64,000 bases of DNA from assembly GCA_026168455.1 (NCBI GenBank), contig CM047431.1, positions 28,585,569 through 28,649,568 of the forward strand, given 5' to 3'. The position numbers and the translations under genes are program-made. Positions 62,575-64,000 of this stretch are shown here, piece by piece (position 1 is the first letter of the stretch; every line of letters begins with the position of its first letter). Source of the DNA: Theocolax elegans. Lineage: Eukaryota; Arthropoda; Insecta; Hymenoptera; Cerocephalidae. A model generated the notes under the pieces. That model did no database searches. It was not told the origin of the DNA and saw nothing but the letters and a program-made list of their open reading frames with translations.

Positions 62575-64000
62575 TGTGACGTTGCACCGGCACGTCACTA
62601 GTAATTATGCACTCGATTATAATTCATTTAGTTATTGCCTCGACGGAACCGATTCCGGAGGCAAGTTATTCGCGAACCGGGAGAGAGGCTACCACGCACG
62701 TGTTGGCCATGTTGTCAGCTGCTGCGCGCGATCCTGCGCGCGCGTTGACAGGGCCACCTCGCGTAGCTATACCCTCAGCGGCCCCTACCGTGTAATGGAG
62801 AACTCGCACGAGGGATTACCGGTAACCCAGACATCTCCTTCACGAGTAACGAAAAAGGACAGTAATAGACAATGATGGCGATAGTTAAGACTTACTTTTA
62901 TGTACTATGAATATTAAAGGCGCGATTACATGAACGTACGAGTTGATTTAGATAACTGTAATTGTTGGCATTGGCGATTTGATAATTATGATAATTTATT
63001 AGTGTTTAATACTGCTTTATTTTATGATATTACTTATATATAAGATAACATTAATTTAATCGGGTTAATTAATATTAATTTCCAATTCATTGGTTGGATT
63101 ATTTGCAATTCGCGGTTACGTGATTAATTGATAAATTGATCATCAGCGGCGCTGTAATTAATGACGCATGCTCATTAAAAATATCATGGAAGGATAGCCT
63201 ACTGCAGTTCTCTTTTTATTCTTTTTATTATTAGTTGAGGAGTGGGGGAGGTTTCTGATACTGCAATGTGGCGCTGATGGTGGAGGCTCGCTATTCACCT
63301 TTAAGTCGAGTCTGCAATTGCAGTTCGATGATAAATAATTTGTGACTTTGAAACTGCCGCTCGTGACGTCATTCTTTTTGCAAGGAAATAAATCCTTGAA
63401 TTACCAATCACGAGGAATCAACCACCGTTGGAACTGAGGAGGGGAGGCTTGGGTTGGATAACAAAAGGGAAAATTTGCGCCTTTTTAGTCAGTCGATTTC
63501 CTACCGGTCTACTGGATACTTAATCCAAAGCAAGCTGATTGCTATTAATATTCGTTATTACTTAATTATAATATTAATTTTCGATCATCATGGTAAAGAG
63601 ACAGGTGATTATTTAATTAATTTTATATATTGATCGGTATAGTTTCTAGTCATCGACGTCTAATGCACTTACCATAATGTGCAATTCGTCGGTACTAGTT
63701 TGCCACATGGTTGAGCGGAAATTGCTCCCGGAGACGCACCCTTGGTAACAAGGAGTCGCGCCCGGAGACGCGATCTCCAGCCACCATATTAACTATTCTA
63801 ACCCAAGCCATACGTTCTTGTTCGGTGTTATCAGTGTTGAGATTTTTCATTTGATTTATAACATTTATTATTCGATATAAATTGTATTACCGATTATTAT
63901 GTAGTAAGTTGTTCATTGATAATGTAATAAACGTTAATTTCATGTATATCCGTTTAGTTGATTACAATGCCAATATCCCCCTTGTTATCTCTCTCTACTA
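62575..64000 (+). repeat. Gypsy G: 3' LTR (cut by window end)
   Basis: Begins TGTGACGTTGCACCGGCACG; 1,426 of an expected 1,542 bases are in the window. Almost identical to the 5' LTR, which implies a recent insertion. Confidence 0.95.

Noticed and set aside
1..64000. CRISPR array, prokaryotic operons or phage genes
   Set aside because: No regularly spaced short repeats or bacterial gene organisation; splice sites, LINEs and LTR elements show eukaryotic DNA.

Overview
The window looks like transposon-dense nuclear DNA of an insect, most likely a hymenopteran and possibly an ant. It is AT-rich, with remains of Ty3/gypsy, LINE, Penelope-like, Mutator-like, Tc1-like and piggyBac-like elements, two kinds of SINE and a miniature LTR element (TRIM). 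I recognise only one host-gene piece: a 187-bp exon at 38,264-38,450 (+) of an NMDA receptor subunit 1 (GluN1/Nmdar1) gene, with an acceptor and a donor splice site. The simplest reading is that much of the window is transposon-filled intron of that gene. The species call is inference.

Layout. 1-6,845: three decayed gypsy pol genes (-, +, -). 6,846-9,100: AT-rich DNA with two short TTAA-flanked elements. 9,101-11,466: a 5'-truncated LINE with a long intact reverse transcriptase frame. 11,400-18,102: a tandem duplication of about 3.35 kb, whose copies seem to differ only in homopolymer and TA-run lengths. It holds hammerhead-like motifs, a gypsy RNase H piece and part of a 1.67-kb insertion. 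18,950-20,580: the rest of that gypsy pol. 20,600-30,550: SINEs (one from 5S rRNA), three inverted-repeat elements, a gypsy tail and a LINE tail. 30,600-38,100: several LINE pieces, including ORF1 proteins with PHD-like zinc fingers. 38,264: the host exon. 38,670-41,650: Penelope remains, an inverted-repeat element and a TRIM nested in a zinc-knuckle ORF. 41,680-47,055: two Penelope-like copies in inverted orientation. 47,060-51,250: a LINE, a Mutator-like transposase and a gypsy fragment. 53,261-64,000: a nearly complete, very young gypsy element whose 3' LTR runs off the window.

The young gypsy element is the most coherent system. It has 1,542-bp LTRs, a primer-binding site, gag, a canonical -1 frameshift signal (GGGAAAC, 8-nt spacer, hairpin) leading into pol, and a third ORF in the env position. 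That ORF encodes a zinc-knuckle protein with basic tracts, not an envelope. The TRIM at 40,840-41,494 has the same 14-nt primer-binding site, so the gypsy element or a relative could supply its enzymes. The TRIM LTR also contains a 73-nt tRNA-Arg-like sequence.

All calls come from reading the sequence and six-frame translations by eye; no database search was run.
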